Positions 28,076 to 37,759 are shown, numbered from the stretch's first letter. The stretch: 64,000 bases of DNA from Planctomycetales bacterium (GCA_020427155.1 JAGQOW010000006.1:1-64000), one strand, 5' to 3'. Program-made: numbers and translations. Notes: generated by a model from the sequence alone, not told the origin.

Positions 28076-29482
28076 ATGCTTTCACTTCCAAAGAAAGTTC
28101 CGCCCCTTCTCCTCTCGTTTATGAGCTGGATGGCCATCACTCCAGCCTCGGCAGGAGAACTCGTACCCGACGGAATACTTCGCCCCTTGCCAACGGTTGT
28201 ACAACACGATCCGCAGGTATGTCCTGCTTCGATGCAAGATCCGGTCGGCATCGACCAGCAACGCTCACAGCAAGCAGAAGCGGTGGCGGCTCCGATGCCT
28301 TTGCAGTCGTCAGCTCCAGCGTTGAGTCTTGAGCAACTCGAAGAGATGGCGCTAGCAAACAATCCTGCGATTACTCGAGCGGCGGCGCAAGTGCGCGCGC
28401 TGCGAGGCAAATGGGTACAAGTGGGACTACCTCCGAATCCAACGATTGGTTACGTGGGGGCGGAAATCGGAAACGACAAAGCGGCGGGGCAACAGGGCGG
28501 ATACGTCGGCCAAGTGTATGTCACTGGTGGCAAGCTGTGTCTCAATCGCAATATCGTCTTTCAAGAAATCCGTAGCGCCGAACAACGACTTGCCGCCCGG
28601 CAGCACCGAGTTCGAACCGATGTACGACTGAGTTACTACAGCGTGCTTACCGCCCAGCGGAAGCTCGAACTCGCGAAAGAACTGGTTGACGTCAACTCGA
28701 AAGCAGTCAAGGCTTCGCAAGAGCTTCTCGAAGCAAAAGAGATTCCTCGAGCTGCCTTGCTGCAAACGAGAGTACAGCTTAGCAACGCTTCGGTCTTGCA
28801 GCAGCGGGCACAGAACCAGTGGCAAGCAAGTTGGCGCCAATTGGCTGCAGTCGTCGGCCAAGCTGCGTCACTGGAACCTCGACCGTTAGCTGGCGACATT
28901 GCCACGTTATTCGACCCACTTGCCTGGGAAGAGCAACTCTCTCGCTTGACGATCGAGAGCCCTGAGATTGCCGAGGCTGTCGCAGAGCTGCAACGCACCC
29001 GCTGGGCCCTGGATCGCGCCTGTGCCGAGGTGCGTCCCAATATCAATACGCAAGTGAGTGTTCAATTCGACGACTCGACAAACGATGTGGTCACTGGAGT
29101 CCAACTGGGAATCGCCTTGCCCATTTGGAATCGAAACCAAGGAGGGATTCGACAGGCCCAGGCCGATATCTCTGCGGCTCGGCAAAACATCGAACGGGTC
29201 GAACTGGATTTGAAGCAGCGGCTCGCCGAGGCGTTTCAGGCCTATTCCGATGCACGGGTTCAAGTAGAAAACTATGCCAATGACATCCTTCCCAAGGCGA
29301 AAGAAATCTTCGATCTGGTCGGCGAAGGCTACCGACAGGGAGAAGTTGGCTATCTGGATCTCCTCGCTGCCCAGCGGACTTACTCCGAGGCGAGTTTGGC
29401 TCAGATCGAGGCCCAGCAAGTTCTCTGGCAGAGTACTGCACGGATCGAAGGCCTATTGCTGGACGGCAGCCTGCAGGACTGA
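28076..29482 (+). CDS. TolC-family outer-membrane efflux channel
   Basis: 468 residues from the ATG at 28076, which gives a signal peptide (LLLSFMSWMAITPASA-G). The mature protein has the two-fold OEP repeat: long amphipathic helices (28-80-residue heptad runs) alternate with short beta stretches such as NPTIGYVGAEIG and VVTGVQLGIALPIWNRNQGG. The CzcC/CusC-type signature IWNRNQGGIRQAQA favours a heavy-metal RND or related tripartite pump. No pump or membrane-fusion protein is adjacent, so the partner is encoded elsewhere. Located in the outer membrane. Confidence 0.85.
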   Translation: MLSLPKKVPPLLLSFMSWMAITPASAGELVPDGILRPLPTVVQHDPQVCPASMQDPVGIDQQRSQQAEAVAAPMPLQSSAPALSLEQLEEMALANNPAITRAAAQVRALRGKWVQVGLPPNPTIGYVGAEIGNDKAAGQQGGYVGQVYVTGGKLCLNRNIVFQEIRSAEQRLAARQHRVRTDVRLSYYSVLTAQRKLELAKELVDVNSKAVKASQELLEAKEIPRAALLQTRVQLSNASVLQQRAQNQWQASWRQLAAVVGQAASLEPRPLAGDIATLFDPLAWEEQLSRLTIESPEIAEAVAELQRTRWALDRACAEVRPNINTQVSVQFDDSTNDVVTGVQLGIALPIWNRNQGGIRQAQADISAARQNIERVELDLKQRLAEAFQAYSDARVQVENYANDILPKAKEIFDLVGEGYRQGEVGYLDLLAAQRTYSEASLAQIEAQQVLWQSTARIEGLLLDGSLQD

Positions 29483-29495
29483 CCCGACCGACCGC

Positions 29496-29954
29496 TTACT
29501 CAGACTTCAAATCGAAGTCGTGGCTATTCGTGCCGGGTTGCACGTCGATCTCTAGTTCAGATTCTTCGTTGTACTTCTCGGGCAGAGATTCTTCCAAGAT
29601 CGGTTTCACCGGGCTATCTGGCGTGTCGTAGAGCTTCTTCTCGCCGACTACTTTGGGGACACGAATCTCAACCTTGGTCTTCCCGAAAGGAACTTGAGCT
29701 GTATAACGTCCGTCCTTGATCGCCGCGCCAGACGTCGGCGACTGGCCGTCTACGGGAAAGAACCCGATTGCCCCGGTCTCCGCCGGTCTGCCGTCGACGA
29801 GGATCGCACCTGAGACTTCTGCGGTGGTTGCTTCTTTCGAGCAGCCACCTAGCAGCAGCAACAAGACCAATCCTAAAAAACCGCTTGACGGTGTCAGGAT
29901 AACAGCCCGCACCGATTGAAGATACGAGCCAGTGATGGAGTCTGCGTCAGTCAC
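29496..29954 (-). CDS. Small lipoprotein, transthyretin-like fold
   Basis: 152 residues from the GTG at 29954, which overlaps the DUF1559 stop by eight bases and has a GGGGGAAG ribosome-binding site at seven bases. Lipobox LLLGGC predicts a lipoprotein. The mature part (VSGAILVDGRPAETGAIGFFP, then DGRYTAQVPFGKTKVEI) has the beta-sandwich signature of carboxypeptidase-regulatory/transthyretin-like domains. In planctomycetes such lipoproteins commonly follow DUF1559 genes, as here. The function is unknown. Confidence 0.8.
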   Translation of the reverse strand: MTDADSITGSYLQSVRAVILTPSSGFLGLVLLLLLGGCSKEATTAEVSGAILVDGRPAETGAIGFFPVDGQSPTSGAAIKDGRYTAQVPFGKTKVEIRVPKVVGEKKLYDTPDSPVKPILEESLPEKYNEESELEIDVQPGTNSHDFDLKSE

Positions 29955-30882
29955 TGATAACTTCCCCCCCGTCCATCGATCCCAATGCCTGCCAGACATT
30001 CAATGAGATGCTTTCACTGTAAAAACCAGCCGACGAGTCGCACAACAAGGCGTGAACACCGCCCGGATGGCGGCTACGGGAGGCTGTCATCTGACCTCGA
30101 CCCGCAACGGCCGGCATATTCGGATCGCCTGTATCTTGAAACCAACCGCTGGCAATACTGTCTGGCGCAGAAGTATTGGGCGTCAACAACGTATGAAACC
30201 GAAATACGCCATCGTCGTTGTGAATGTCGCCGCGCCAATCATTATCCTCGTTGCTCCAAGCCTTGAGCAATTCCGACATCATTAACGTGTTGCTGGTGCC
30301 GTCGACGACATCCTTAAAGCTGGTGGCACGCGGAGTATCCCGATTGCCGTTGACGTGGGAGAAGGGAGCAGTGCCGTACCGATCCGTGCCCTGGTCATAT
30401 TTTGTGTTGCCCCAATTGACGACATAATTGCCGCGCCGCCGTTGGTACCATCCAGAGGTCTGATCCGACCCGACATCACTAGGACAGTAGTAGAGCGCCA
30501 GGTACTGCCCTGTAAGTCCATCCAGCGTGCCGCCAATCGTCCCCGGGGGCTCATAGAAATTGATGGTTAGATCATTCCTTGAGGCGAGCGCATTCTGTTC
30601 GACATACGGCCAAATATGCATCACCCAAGTTTGACGGGGCGCGGTGCGCGAACCGAGAGGAAGTTGCCCCCGGGCATCGTGATAAAGTTGCATAGCCAGC
30701 CCCCACTGCTTGAGATGATTCAAGCATTGTGAACGCCGTGCCGACTCTCGGGCTGCCTGGATAGCCGGCAAGAGCAAAGCCACCAGCACACCGATGATGG
30801 CAATGACCACCAGGAGTTCGACCAGAGTAAAGCCATGAAGAAACCGCCGGCAGCGCCGCGAAGATTCTTGAGAGTGAGCCAT
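29947..30882 (-). CDS. DUF1559 protein with prepilin-type N-terminus
   Basis: 311 residues from the ATG at 30882 with AGGA seven bases upstream. A type IV prepilin-like leader and hydrophobic helix (cut before F in GFTLVELLVV) are followed by a globular domain ending with the family's H-x9-DG motif near the C-terminus (WQALGSMDGGEVIS region). DUF1559 is a large planctomycete-specific family, exported and assembled by a pseudopilin-like pathway; its role is unresolved. Coupled to the downstream lipoprotein. Confidence 0.93.
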   Translation of the reverse strand: MAHSQESSRRCRRFLHGFTLVELLVVIAIIGVLVALLLPAIQAARESARRSQCLNHLKQWGLAMQLYHDARGQLPLGSRTAPRQTWVMHIWPYVEQNALASRNDLTINFYEPPGTIGGTLDGLTGQYLALYYCPSDVGSDQTSGWYQRRRGNYVVNWGNTKYDQGTDRYGTAPFSHVNGNRDTPRATSFKDVVDGTSNTLMMSELLKAWSNEDNDWRGDIHNDDGVFRFHTLLTPNTSAPDSIASGWFQDTGDPNMPAVAGRGQMTASRSRHPGGVHALLCDSSAGFYSESISLNVWQALGSMDGGEVISD

Positions 30883-31119
30883 GGAATCGTCCTGTGAAGA
30901 AATACACGGCTGCAGATAGATCGCATCGACAACCTGTGATCGCAAATTCGAAAAGTGTAGGGCCTTTGGGAAAACATTGTCTCAAACAACTTCTAATCAA
31001 TCAACAAACTAACTTAATACGAACCTTGCATCCTGCTTGTCTTGTGGGAATTCATGGCCAGGAATGTCGGCTGATTGCAATGGAGATGCCGCAGTGCAAC
31101 TCATCCGAGATTCTCCTCG

Positions 31120-31623
31120 CTAGATAAGGTCCAGAGGAGTCTGACGTCGGTGACGCTTGCGGGAACACTCGGAACAGACCCCTGAAATGATCAGCCGGTG
31201 GCCGGTCACGCTAAACTGGTGCTCTTCGGCAACTGCCTCGCGAAGTCGCCTGAGGTCGTCGCTTTGAAACTCGATCAGCTTATCGCAAATCGTGCAGTGC
31301 AGGTGGTCGTGCTGAGGATACCCATAGTCGTGCTCATAAACGGCCCGACCGCCCAAGGTCATTCGCCGCAATAAACCTGCATCGACCAATTCGTTCAAGG
31401 TGCGATAAACGGTCGGACGGCTGACTTTCGCTCCAACGGTCTGTTGCGATAGATTGAAAATCAGTTCCTCGGCGTCGAAATGGTCATGGCGTTCGAAGAC
31501 ATGATCGACCAAGATCCGCCGCTGCTGGGTGATTCTTTTGCCTTTGCTCTGCAAAAACTCCGAGAACCGCTCCTGAGGGCTGCTGGAAACATGCACGGTC
31601 CCGAGGGAAAACCCGCTTGCCAT
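31120..31623 (-). CDS. fur: Fur-family metalloregulator
   Basis: 167 residues from the ATG at 31623, which has AGGGTGG upstream; an ATG at 31641 and earlier starts are possible. The winged helix covers about 20-85 with recognition segment SRPTVYRTLNELV. The sensor site has HDHLHC (His105, His107, His109), and the structural zinc pairs are Cys110/Cys113 and Cys150/Cys153. It represses iron-uptake genes when loaded with Fe(II); Zur or PerR cannot be excluded because the ligands overlap. A TGAGAC-type palindrome lies upstream at 31879-31895. Confidence 0.9.
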   Translation of the reverse strand: MASGFSLGTVHVSSSPQERFSEFLQSKGKRITQQRRILVDHVFERHDHFDAEELIFNLSQQTVGAKVSRPTVYRTLNELVDAGLLRRMTLGGRAVYEHDYGYPQHDHLHCTICDKLIEFQSDDLRRLREAVAEEHQFSVTGHRLIISGVCSECSRKRHRRQTPLDLI

Positions 31624-31973
31624 CTTTGCCACCCTACCCATGACAGGGCCATAATCGCTTCCAGGTAAGTGAACCTGCTTGGAGTTTCGCACTCCAGTGC
31701 AGCGGCCAATGCAACCAGGAAACAGGAACGAGTCAAACGCTGAAGCAATCGAGGCTGGTTTCAATAACGGCAAGAAACCACCCTAATTGAGACAGCACCT
31801 AGCCGGCAGTGGAACCTCAAAAACACCACGAAACAAGGCGATTGAAGAGGATTTCAGCCGATAGGCGATTCTAGTCTATGAGACAGATAGTCTCAAGAGA
31901 GCCCCTGATAGGACTAGAAAAGTATCCCAAAGGCAGGGAAACCAGACTTCGGGAAGTCTCCACCGGCTGCTTA
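31624..31973. other. Region between fur and flgM
   Basis: 350 bases between two minus-strand genes. It includes the inverted repeat at 31879-31895 and a TTGAGACA half-site near 31790. No gene was supported. Confidence 0.5.
31879..31895. promoter_or_regulatory. Inverted repeat TGAGAC-N5-GTCTCA
   Basis: TGAGAC (31879-31884), AGATA, GTCTCA (31890-31895). The arms resemble the TGAGA/TCTCA arms of Fur boxes, but the spacing is two bases longer than in the common 7-1-7 form. A single TGAGACA occurs near 31791 and TTGTCTCAA near 30978, both around fur and its neighbour. It lies about 255 bases before the fur start, possibly for autoregulation. Confidence 0.3.
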
Positions 31974-32243
31974 TCAACTGATTTCGTCGAGCAATCGGCT
32001 CAAAGCGGCGTCGAGCTTCTCGGGAGTCTCATAAGTTCCAGAGGATATCTCGCTGCGAACTCTCGCAACAAGGTCGGAGCGAATCTCGGACGATTCCGCC
32101 GCGGACGCAGCCGCTTGGGCAGCAGGAGAAATGTCCAGGCTGTCCGTAGGCGTCGCCGAGGGCCTGTTGGCCCTAGGGCTACTGCTCGGGCTAATGTGTG
32201 GACCTTTGAGGCCGTGTACTTGTGAAGGGCCGTGGATATGCAT
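31974..32243 (-). CDS. flgM: Anti-sigma-28 factor FlgM
   Basis: 89 residues. The ATG follows GGGAG. The Pro/Ser-rich disordered N-terminus (MHIHGPSQVHG) and the C-terminal helices (SDLVARVRSEISSGTYETPEKLDAA) fit the planctomycete FlgM type; the LxxxIxxGxY pattern is the sigma-28 binding helix. FlgM holds sigma-28 inactive until the flagellar hook is finished and FlgM is exported. No flagellar genes are nearby in this window. Confidence 0.85.
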   Translation of the reverse strand: MHIHGPSQVHGLKGPHISPSSSPRANRPSATPTDSLDISPAAQAAASAAESSEIRSDLVARVRSEISSGTYETPEKLDAALSRLLDEIS

Positions 32244-32988
32244 ACTGATCTCCCGTCGCCAACGGACCGCTGCTTCGTGCCGGAATGGGCAAGACGAGTC
32301 GGGCCAAATGTTTCGGATTCTTACGGAGGAAATACTGGGTTCGTAGCTTGGCTCTTAGGCTGATACTGGCTGGAAGCTCGAGCTTCCCTCAACCGCTCTC
32401 ATAGTCGTCAATTCACGGTCCATCTTGCTGTTGTGCCATCTTCCTGACGAAACAATTGGCCTCGCGTGTAGCGAGATCAACTATTTCATCGGCCGCTGTG
32501 CTAGCAGACGTGCACCGTTTCCTCTCAGGGGCCGGTCGCCCCATAGGCAACTTTTGTAGCAGGTGTGACAATCATAATCGGGATTTATGCGGCTTATAGC
32601 TATCATTGATGCTTTTCCGCAACAATCCAACCGGCTCACGGAATCTTAGAATCTGATCTGTGATCCGAACGAGTCTATCTCAGCGATTCTGCGGGCCAAA
32701 CCTCTCACAAGGATCGTACCACTAACCCCGAATACGCCTCTTGGCCCCGGCTGGTTCAGCAAGCAGCCCGCGTTACCTGCATTTGCGGCCAGGGAATCAC
32801 TAGCAAGTGGATCGTACGGAGAGGTCCGATCTGCCGTCAATATCGATCAGTAGGCTCGGAAAAACCGATTTGCTGGCAATGACTGCGAAACTTTGGCCCC
32901 TGGGGCTTGTTTGATAGAATAGCCGGATCGCCGCAGGACTGCTTTTTGGCAATCCTTTCCCTACAAAACTAGATTCGTAGGACTTGTG
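32244..32988. other. Non-coding region before the EF-hand gene
   Basis: 745 bases. A short inverted repeat CTCGCGTGTAGCGAG is at 32461-32475 and GCCCCTGGGGC near 32896-32906; neither has a T-tract. A 64-codon frame on the minus strand (ending 32646) has only a TTG start without a ribosome-binding site. I see no supportable gene. Confidence 0.5.
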
Positions 32989-34020
32989 ATGATGTCCAAC
33001 GTTTGCCGACTGTTCATTACCCTCCTGCTCAGTTGCAGCGGTGCTGCCGTGACTTTGGCCTCTGGCTCCGAGCCTCAGGAACTGTTTGCCGCGCTCGATG
33101 CGAACAAGAACGGCATGCTTGAGACCAATGAGATTGGCGCCGATCACACCCGCTTGTTTACTCGTCTGTTGCGAACAGCCGACGCAGACAGCGATGGCCA
33201 GCTGGCCCTTGAGGAATTCGAAGCAGGCCTTCAACCCCAGCGGCAAGATAAGCCGTTACCCGAAAAACGCGAGGGAGGATTTCCAGGAGACGACGCGTTG
33301 CTGCTTCTCATCGTTCGAATGGATGCCAACAGCGACCGCACAATCCTGGCAGACGAGGTTCCCGAGGAGTTGAGGGGGTTTTTCGAGCAGGTTCAAGCTG
33401 TTGTCGGCGGCGAGCAGGATGGTCGGCTCAGCCAGCGCGAGATCATACAGGCGGCTCCTCGTTTGAGTCTGTTGGCGTTGCGATACACTAAGGTTCACAA
33501 TTTCGACGTCGAGGTAGAGCTCGCCTTGTTGAGCGACGAGCAATTTGCATTGGTCGAACGAATGCAAGGACCTAATCGCCCAGGCGAAATGCTTGCCGAC
33601 CCAAAAAGTGCGGCCGAGATGTTTGCCAACCTCGATGCTGACGGCAACGGACAAATCACAGCAGATGAAGTGCCGCCTCCTCTTGCCGATCGATTTGAGC
33701 AACTGCTTGAGCGGGCTGATCAGAACCGCGACGGACAGCTTGGCAAGAAGGAATTGTTGACAGTCTCTCGACGTCTGTCTGCCTTGAATAAACAGCGCCC
33801 GCCACAAGCTGAAATCGATCGCCGGCTGGCAAGATTCCTCGGTCAATTCGATAAAAACGGCGATAATCAATTGAGTCGCGAGGAAGTCCCGCAGCGTCTG
33901 AGAGATCGCTTCGACCGCGTCGACGCGGATGGCAACAGTAGTCTGGATCGACAAGAACTCTCGATCGTCGTAGGACTACTCAAGAAAATACGGAAACCCG
34001 AAACCGCCCCAGCCGAATAG
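32989..34020 (+). CDS. Exported EF-hand protein
   Basis: 343 residues from the ATG at 32989 (GTG at 32986 and ATG at 32992 are equally possible). A signal peptide ends near ALA/TLA. Several EF-hand loops of the DxDxDG type follow: DANKNGMLETNE, DADSDGQLALEE, DADGNGQITADE, DQNRDGQLGKKE, DKNGDNQLSREE and DADGNSSLDRQE, often in pairs. It should bind calcium outside the cytoplasm. Planctomycetes have many such proteins; a buffering or surface-matrix role is possible, and no enzyme domain is visible. Confidence 0.8.
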   Translation: MMSNVCRLFITLLLSCSGAAVTLASGSEPQELFAALDANKNGMLETNEIGADHTRLFTRLLRTADADSDGQLALEEFEAGLQPQRQDKPLPEKREGGFPGDDALLLLIVRMDANSDRTILADEVPEELRGFFEQVQAVVGGEQDGRLSQREIIQAAPRLSLLALRYTKVHNFDVEVELALLSDEQFALVERMQGPNRPGEMLADPKSAAEMFANLDADGNGQITADEVPPPLADRFEQLLERADQNRDGQLGKKELLTVSRRLSALNKQRPPQAEIDRRLARFLGQFDKNGDNQLSREEVPQRLRDRFDRVDADGNSSLDRQELSIVVGLLKKIRKPETAPAE

Positions 34021-34262
34021 CGACGGTCGCTTGAAGATTCTTACAAATCTTTGAAAAAATGCGGCTTCTGCCCTTTTCTGCAGAGTGCGGCAGGAAATAA
34101 TTGGCTGTCGATGGTTGCGAATGGGTTTCGCAAAAAAACGTCGCACTCGTGACGAACCGCGAACCCGATTAGCTTGTCTTACGTAGTAGTGATCATTGAT
34201 GCGATCCACCCCTTTTCTCTTCTCTCTTGGATCGCGACGGAAGACTCGAGGAGGACTGTATT

Positions 34263-34466
34263 ATGGCTGCACCGCAACTTCCATTACCTGCGAGCACTAG
34301 TCGAGATCTGCCGCCCGTGACCATTGATGGCCACGCCCTGTTTGAATTCAGTTTGAGACTCAGCCGCGCTCTGAAACGATTCGAGCGACGGTTCGGAGCC
34401 CATGAGTTGCAACCGGTTCCGTTATTTCGCCAACAGTGGCAACAGCCGCCGCGTAAACCTCGCTAA
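34263..34466 (+). CDS. Small protein of unknown function
   Basis: 67 residues from the ATG at 34263, which is preceded by an excellent AGGAGG at eight to nine bases. The sequence is helical in its middle (HALFEFSLRLSRALKRFERRFG) with Pro-rich ends and no Cys. A double hairpin ending in a T-tract follows within 60 bases, so the gene stands alone. The combination of ribosome-binding site and terminator argues for real expression. No family is recognised; the amphipathic helix could bind a partner. Confidence 0.65.
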   Translation: MAAPQLPLPASTSRDLPPVTIDGHALFEFSLRLSRALKRFERRFGAHELQPVPLFRQQWQQPPRKPR

Positions 34467-34468
34467 AG

Positions 34469-34526
34469 GCGAGCCACCCGGTAGACTCGCCCTAGGCCCA
34501 GGGGTTGCGACCCCTGGGCTTTTTTC
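34469..34526 (+). terminator. Intrinsic terminator with leading hairpin
   Basis: The first hairpin is GGCGAG (34469-34474) with CTCGCC (34487-34492). The terminator is GCCCAGGGG (34497-34505), loop TTGCGA, CCCCTGGGC (34512-34520), then TTTTTT. It closes the small gene at 34263-34466. Confidence 0.92.
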
Positions 34527-34618
34527 GTGAGTTGTCCCTGGCAGCAGTTGACGGTTATCATACGGCAAACATATTCGTTCGCCCGAGAATCACCGCGCAC
34601 TCCTGTCGAGAATGACCC

Positions 34619-35548
34619 ATGCGAGTCTTGCTAGCCAGCCCTCGCGGCTTTTGCGCGGGGGTCAATATGGCCATCGAAGCTTTGGAACTGGCTCTGCAAA
34701 CGCTCCCGACTCCGATTTACGTTTATCACGAAATCGTACACAACCAATATGTCGTGCGTGATTTCTGCAATCGAGGCGTAATCTTCGTCGAAAACCTGGG
34801 CGAAGTTCCCGAAGGCTCTACTCTGCTATTCTCCGCCCACGGAGTTTCACCAGAGATTCGCGCCTTGGCTTCAGAACGCAAGCTGCTCGCTATCGACGCC
34901 ACCTGCCCGTTGGTGACCAAGGTTCATCTCGAAGCAATCAAGTACGCCAGTCTTGGATACACCATTTTCTTGATCGGGCATGAAGGGCATGACGAGGTCA
35001 TCGGGACAATGGGCGAAGCTCCAGAGGCCATCCTCTTGGTGGAATCTCCGGCAGACGTTGACGATTTGAAGGTGGCCGATGAAAGTCAGGTTGCTTACTT
35101 GACCCAGACCACGCTAAGTGTGGACGACGCCAACCGGATCATCGAACGACTGAAAAAGAGGTTTCCACACATCGAGTCTCCCCCGAAAGACGACATCTGC
35201 TACGCCACACAGAACCGTCAAGAGGCGGTGTCAGTCCTGGCTGAAGAAGCTGAACTCACACTCGTGCTAGGCAGCCAGAACAGCTCCAATAGCCAGCGCC
35301 TGGCTGAACTCGCGCGCGAGCGAGGCGTGCCTGCTTACCTGATAGACGGAGCTCAAGACATCGATCCTGCCTGGCTGGCAGGGGTGAATTGCGTACTCGT
35401 CACAGCCGGAGCCAGTGCTCCTCAGGTGGTCGTTGATGAGGTATTGGAACTCTTATCTTCCAGCTACGGCGCCACGATCGAGCACCGTAGCTTACGTGAA
35501 GAAAACGTATCGTTCCCGCTGCCACGCGAGCTACGAGCGACGCTGTAG
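34619..35548 (+). CDS. ispH: 4-hydroxy-3-methylbut-2-enyl diphosphate reductase
   Basis: 309 residues. It makes IPP and DMAPP from HMBPP in the last step of the MEP pathway, using a [4Fe-4S] cluster on Cys12, Cys96 and Cys194. His41 and His124 (GHEGHDEVIGT) fit the substrate-binding histidines, and SQNSSNSQRL is the family's phosphate-binding block. Length is typical. It stands before a convergent peptidase with four bases between them. Confidence 0.96.
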   Translation: MRVLLASPRGFCAGVNMAIEALELALQTLPTPIYVYHEIVHNQYVVRDFCNRGVIFVENLGEVPEGSTLLFSAHGVSPEIRALASERKLLAIDATCPLVTKVHLEAIKYASLGYTIFLIGHEGHDEVIGTMGEAPEAILLVESPADVDDLKVADESQVAYLTQTTLSVDDANRIIERLKKRFPHIESPPKDDICYATQNRQEAVSVLAEEAELTLVLGSQNSSNSQRLAELARERGVPAYLIDGAQDIDPAWLAGVNCVLVTAGASAPQVVVDEVLELLSSSYGATIEHRSLREENVSFPLPRELRATL

Positions 35549-35552
35549 ATGA

Positions 35553-37697
35553 TTACTCTTCCGACATCCCCAGGCTTTTCCACAAGAATGCCCAGCGGTC
35601 TGCTGCCAGGTCGATCTGCTTGGTGGTCGGCGTTCCGGCGCCGTGGCCGGCACGTTTCTCAATTCGTAGCAGCACCGGTGCGCTTCCCACCTGCGCGCGT
35701 TGCAACGCCGCACCAAACTTGAAACTGTGCATCGGCACTACACGGTCGTCTGTATCGGCCGTGGTAATCATCGTTGCCGGATACTGCTCTCCCTCGCGCA
35801 GGTTGTGATACGGCGAATAGGCTAGCAGAGCTTTGAATTCGTCGGGGTCTTCGGTCGTGCCGTATTCATCTCGCCAGAAATGACCCGCGGTGAATTGGTT
35901 GTAGCGAAGCATATCCATCACACCAACCGCAGGCAGGCAAGCGCCAAACAAATCGGGGCGCTGGGTCATCGCAGCCCCCACCAAGAGCCCGCCATTGCTG
36001 CCCCCCATGATGGCCAGTTTGTTACTCGAAGTGTAATGTTCTTGAATCAACCACTCGGCAGCTGCGATGAAATCGTCAAAGACGTTCTGCTTGTTGAGTT
36101 TCTTGCCGGCCTCGTGCCACTCCTCGCCATACTCACCGCCGCCGCGCAAATTGGGCACCGCCACGACTCCGCCCATCTCCATCCACGTGGCGTACGTTAC
36201 CGAGAAATAGGGGGTCAGCGAGATGTTGAAACCGCCGTAGCCGTACAACAGCGTCGGACGCATGCCGTCCTGTTCCAGGTCGCGACGATGAGAAACAATG
36301 ATCGGCACCCGCGTGCCGTCGGCACTCTCATAAAACGCTTGCCGGACGAGGTACTGGTTTGGATCGAACTCCACTCGCGGCTCTCGTATCTTGGTGCTTT
36401 GGCCGGTACGCACATCGTATCGATAGATCGCAGTAGGAGTCGCATAGCTGGTGAAGGCATAAAACGTTTCGGCATCTGTCTGTCGGCCACCGAATCCATG
36501 GGCTGTGCCGACTCCTGGCAGCGCGATTTCGCTCTGCAATGTGCCATCGAGCCCAAACACTTGAACCTGAGAAACGACGTCGCGCAAGTAGCTGGCTACA
36601 AGCTTCCCGTCGAACAAGCTTACGCCCTCAAGGGTTGCATCACTGGCCGCAATGACTTCTTTCAAATGCTCGCGTCCTGGCTGGTCAGCGGACATAGCAA
36701 CTACGCGCTTAGTCGGTGCATCCAAGTCGGTGAGAAACAGCAGTTGGTTGCCTTCATTGCCGATCAACGAGAATTCGTTCTCGAAATCTTTGATGAGCGG
36801 GGTCCACTCGCCGTCGATCGGGGCTGCCACGGGGCGCAACAGCACTTGGTTCTGCGGGTCGGTGCTACGGCTGATCGACATCACCAGATACCGGTTGTCG
36901 TCCGTGCGCTGGAGCCAGAAACTCCATTTCGGCTGATCGGGTCGACGGTAGACCAGTCGGTCTTGAGCTTGCGAATCGCCCAGGCGATGGAAGTAGCACA
37001 TCGGGTTGATCGAGAGCGACTGGTACTGCTGGCCTTCCTCGGGTTCAGGGTATCGCACGTAGAAGAAGCCTGTGCTCTCAGCGTTCCAAACAATGTTCCC
37101 CCAGCGCGTCCAATGCAGAATGTCAGAATGCTGTTGGCCTGAGTCTACCTCGACCACATAGATCGTCGACCAATCGGACCCGGACTCCTTGCGTGAGTAT
37201 GCGAGCAGCTTTCCATCGTCGCTGACAACCGTCGCCCCCAGAGCAATCGTGCCATCTGCCGACCAACGATTGGGGTCGAGCAGTACGCGTCCCTCGTCCT
37301 CGTAACTATCAGCAACGTAAAACACCGCCTGGTCTTGCAGCCCGTCATTCTTGCTGTAGAAGTAACGACCCGCAGTCTGCTGGGGCACGGAGTATCGCTC
37401 GTAGTTCCATAGCTCCGTCAATCGGCGATGTATAGCCTGACGTTGGGGGATGCTATCGAGATATGCCCGCGTAACTTCATTCTGAGAATCAATCCAGTCG
37501 GCGACTTCTTTCGAAGTCCTCGCATCGGCTTCTAACCAGCGATAGGGGTCGTCAACCTGGACGCCATAGTATGTGTCTACTTGATCGCCCCGCCGCGTTT
37601 CGGGGTATTCCAGGCGAGGCTCTTTGGCGAAGCACGGAATCGAAACCAGCAACAATACTACTACTGCGGACTCTGCGATGAGGTTTCGTCGCAACAC
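35553..37697 (-). CDS. Prolyl oligopeptidase, S9A family, exported
   Basis: 714 residues from a GTG at 37697 with AAGGAG at seven bases. A signal peptide (VVVLLLVSIPCFA-K) predicts export to the periplasm. A beta-propeller (about 80-440) caps the catalytic domain. The triad is Ser567 (GGSNGG), Asp650 or 651 (DDRVVP) and His685 (AGHGAG). It cleaves short peptides after proline, likely for peptide scavenging. Confidence 0.92.
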   Translation of the reverse strand: MLRRNLIAESAVVVLLLVSIPCFAKEPRLEYPETRRGDQVDTYYGVQVDDPYRWLEADARTSKEVADWIDSQNEVTRAYLDSIPQRQAIHRRLTELWNYERYSVPQQTAGRYFYSKNDGLQDQAVFYVADSYEDEGRVLLDPNRWSADGTIALGATVVSDDGKLLAYSRKESGSDWSTIYVVEVDSGQQHSDILHWTRWGNIVWNAESTGFFYVRYPEPEEGQQYQSLSINPMCYFHRLGDSQAQDRLVYRRPDQPKWSFWLQRTDDNRYLVMSISRSTDPQNQVLLRPVAAPIDGEWTPLIKDFENEFSLIGNEGNQLLFLTDLDAPTKRVVAMSADQPGREHLKEVIAASDATLEGVSLFDGKLVASYLRDVVSQVQVFGLDGTLQSEIALPGVGTAHGFGGRQTDAETFYAFTSYATPTAIYRYDVRTGQSTKIREPRVEFDPNQYLVRQAFYESADGTRVPIIVSHRRDLEQDGMRPTLLYGYGGFNISLTPYFSVTYATWMEMGGVVAVPNLRGGGEYGEEWHEAGKKLNKQNVFDDFIAAAEWLIQEHYTSSNKLAIMGGSNGGLLVGAAMTQRPDLFGACLPAVGVMDMLRYNQFTAGHFWRDEYGTTEDPDEFKALLAYSPYHNLREGEQYPATMITTADTDDRVVPMHSFKFGAALQRAQVGSAPVLLRIEKRAGHGAGTPTTKQIDLAADRWAFLWKSLGMSEE

Positions 37698-37759
37698 GAG
37701 ATGCTCCTTCGAATTTAGCTAGAGGTTTTATTCTGGAAACTGGAGGGCTCGTTAGATTG

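Noticed and set aside
32646-32840. 64-codon minus-strand frame
   Set aside because: Starts only at TTG without a ribosome-binding site; no similarity to a known small protein.
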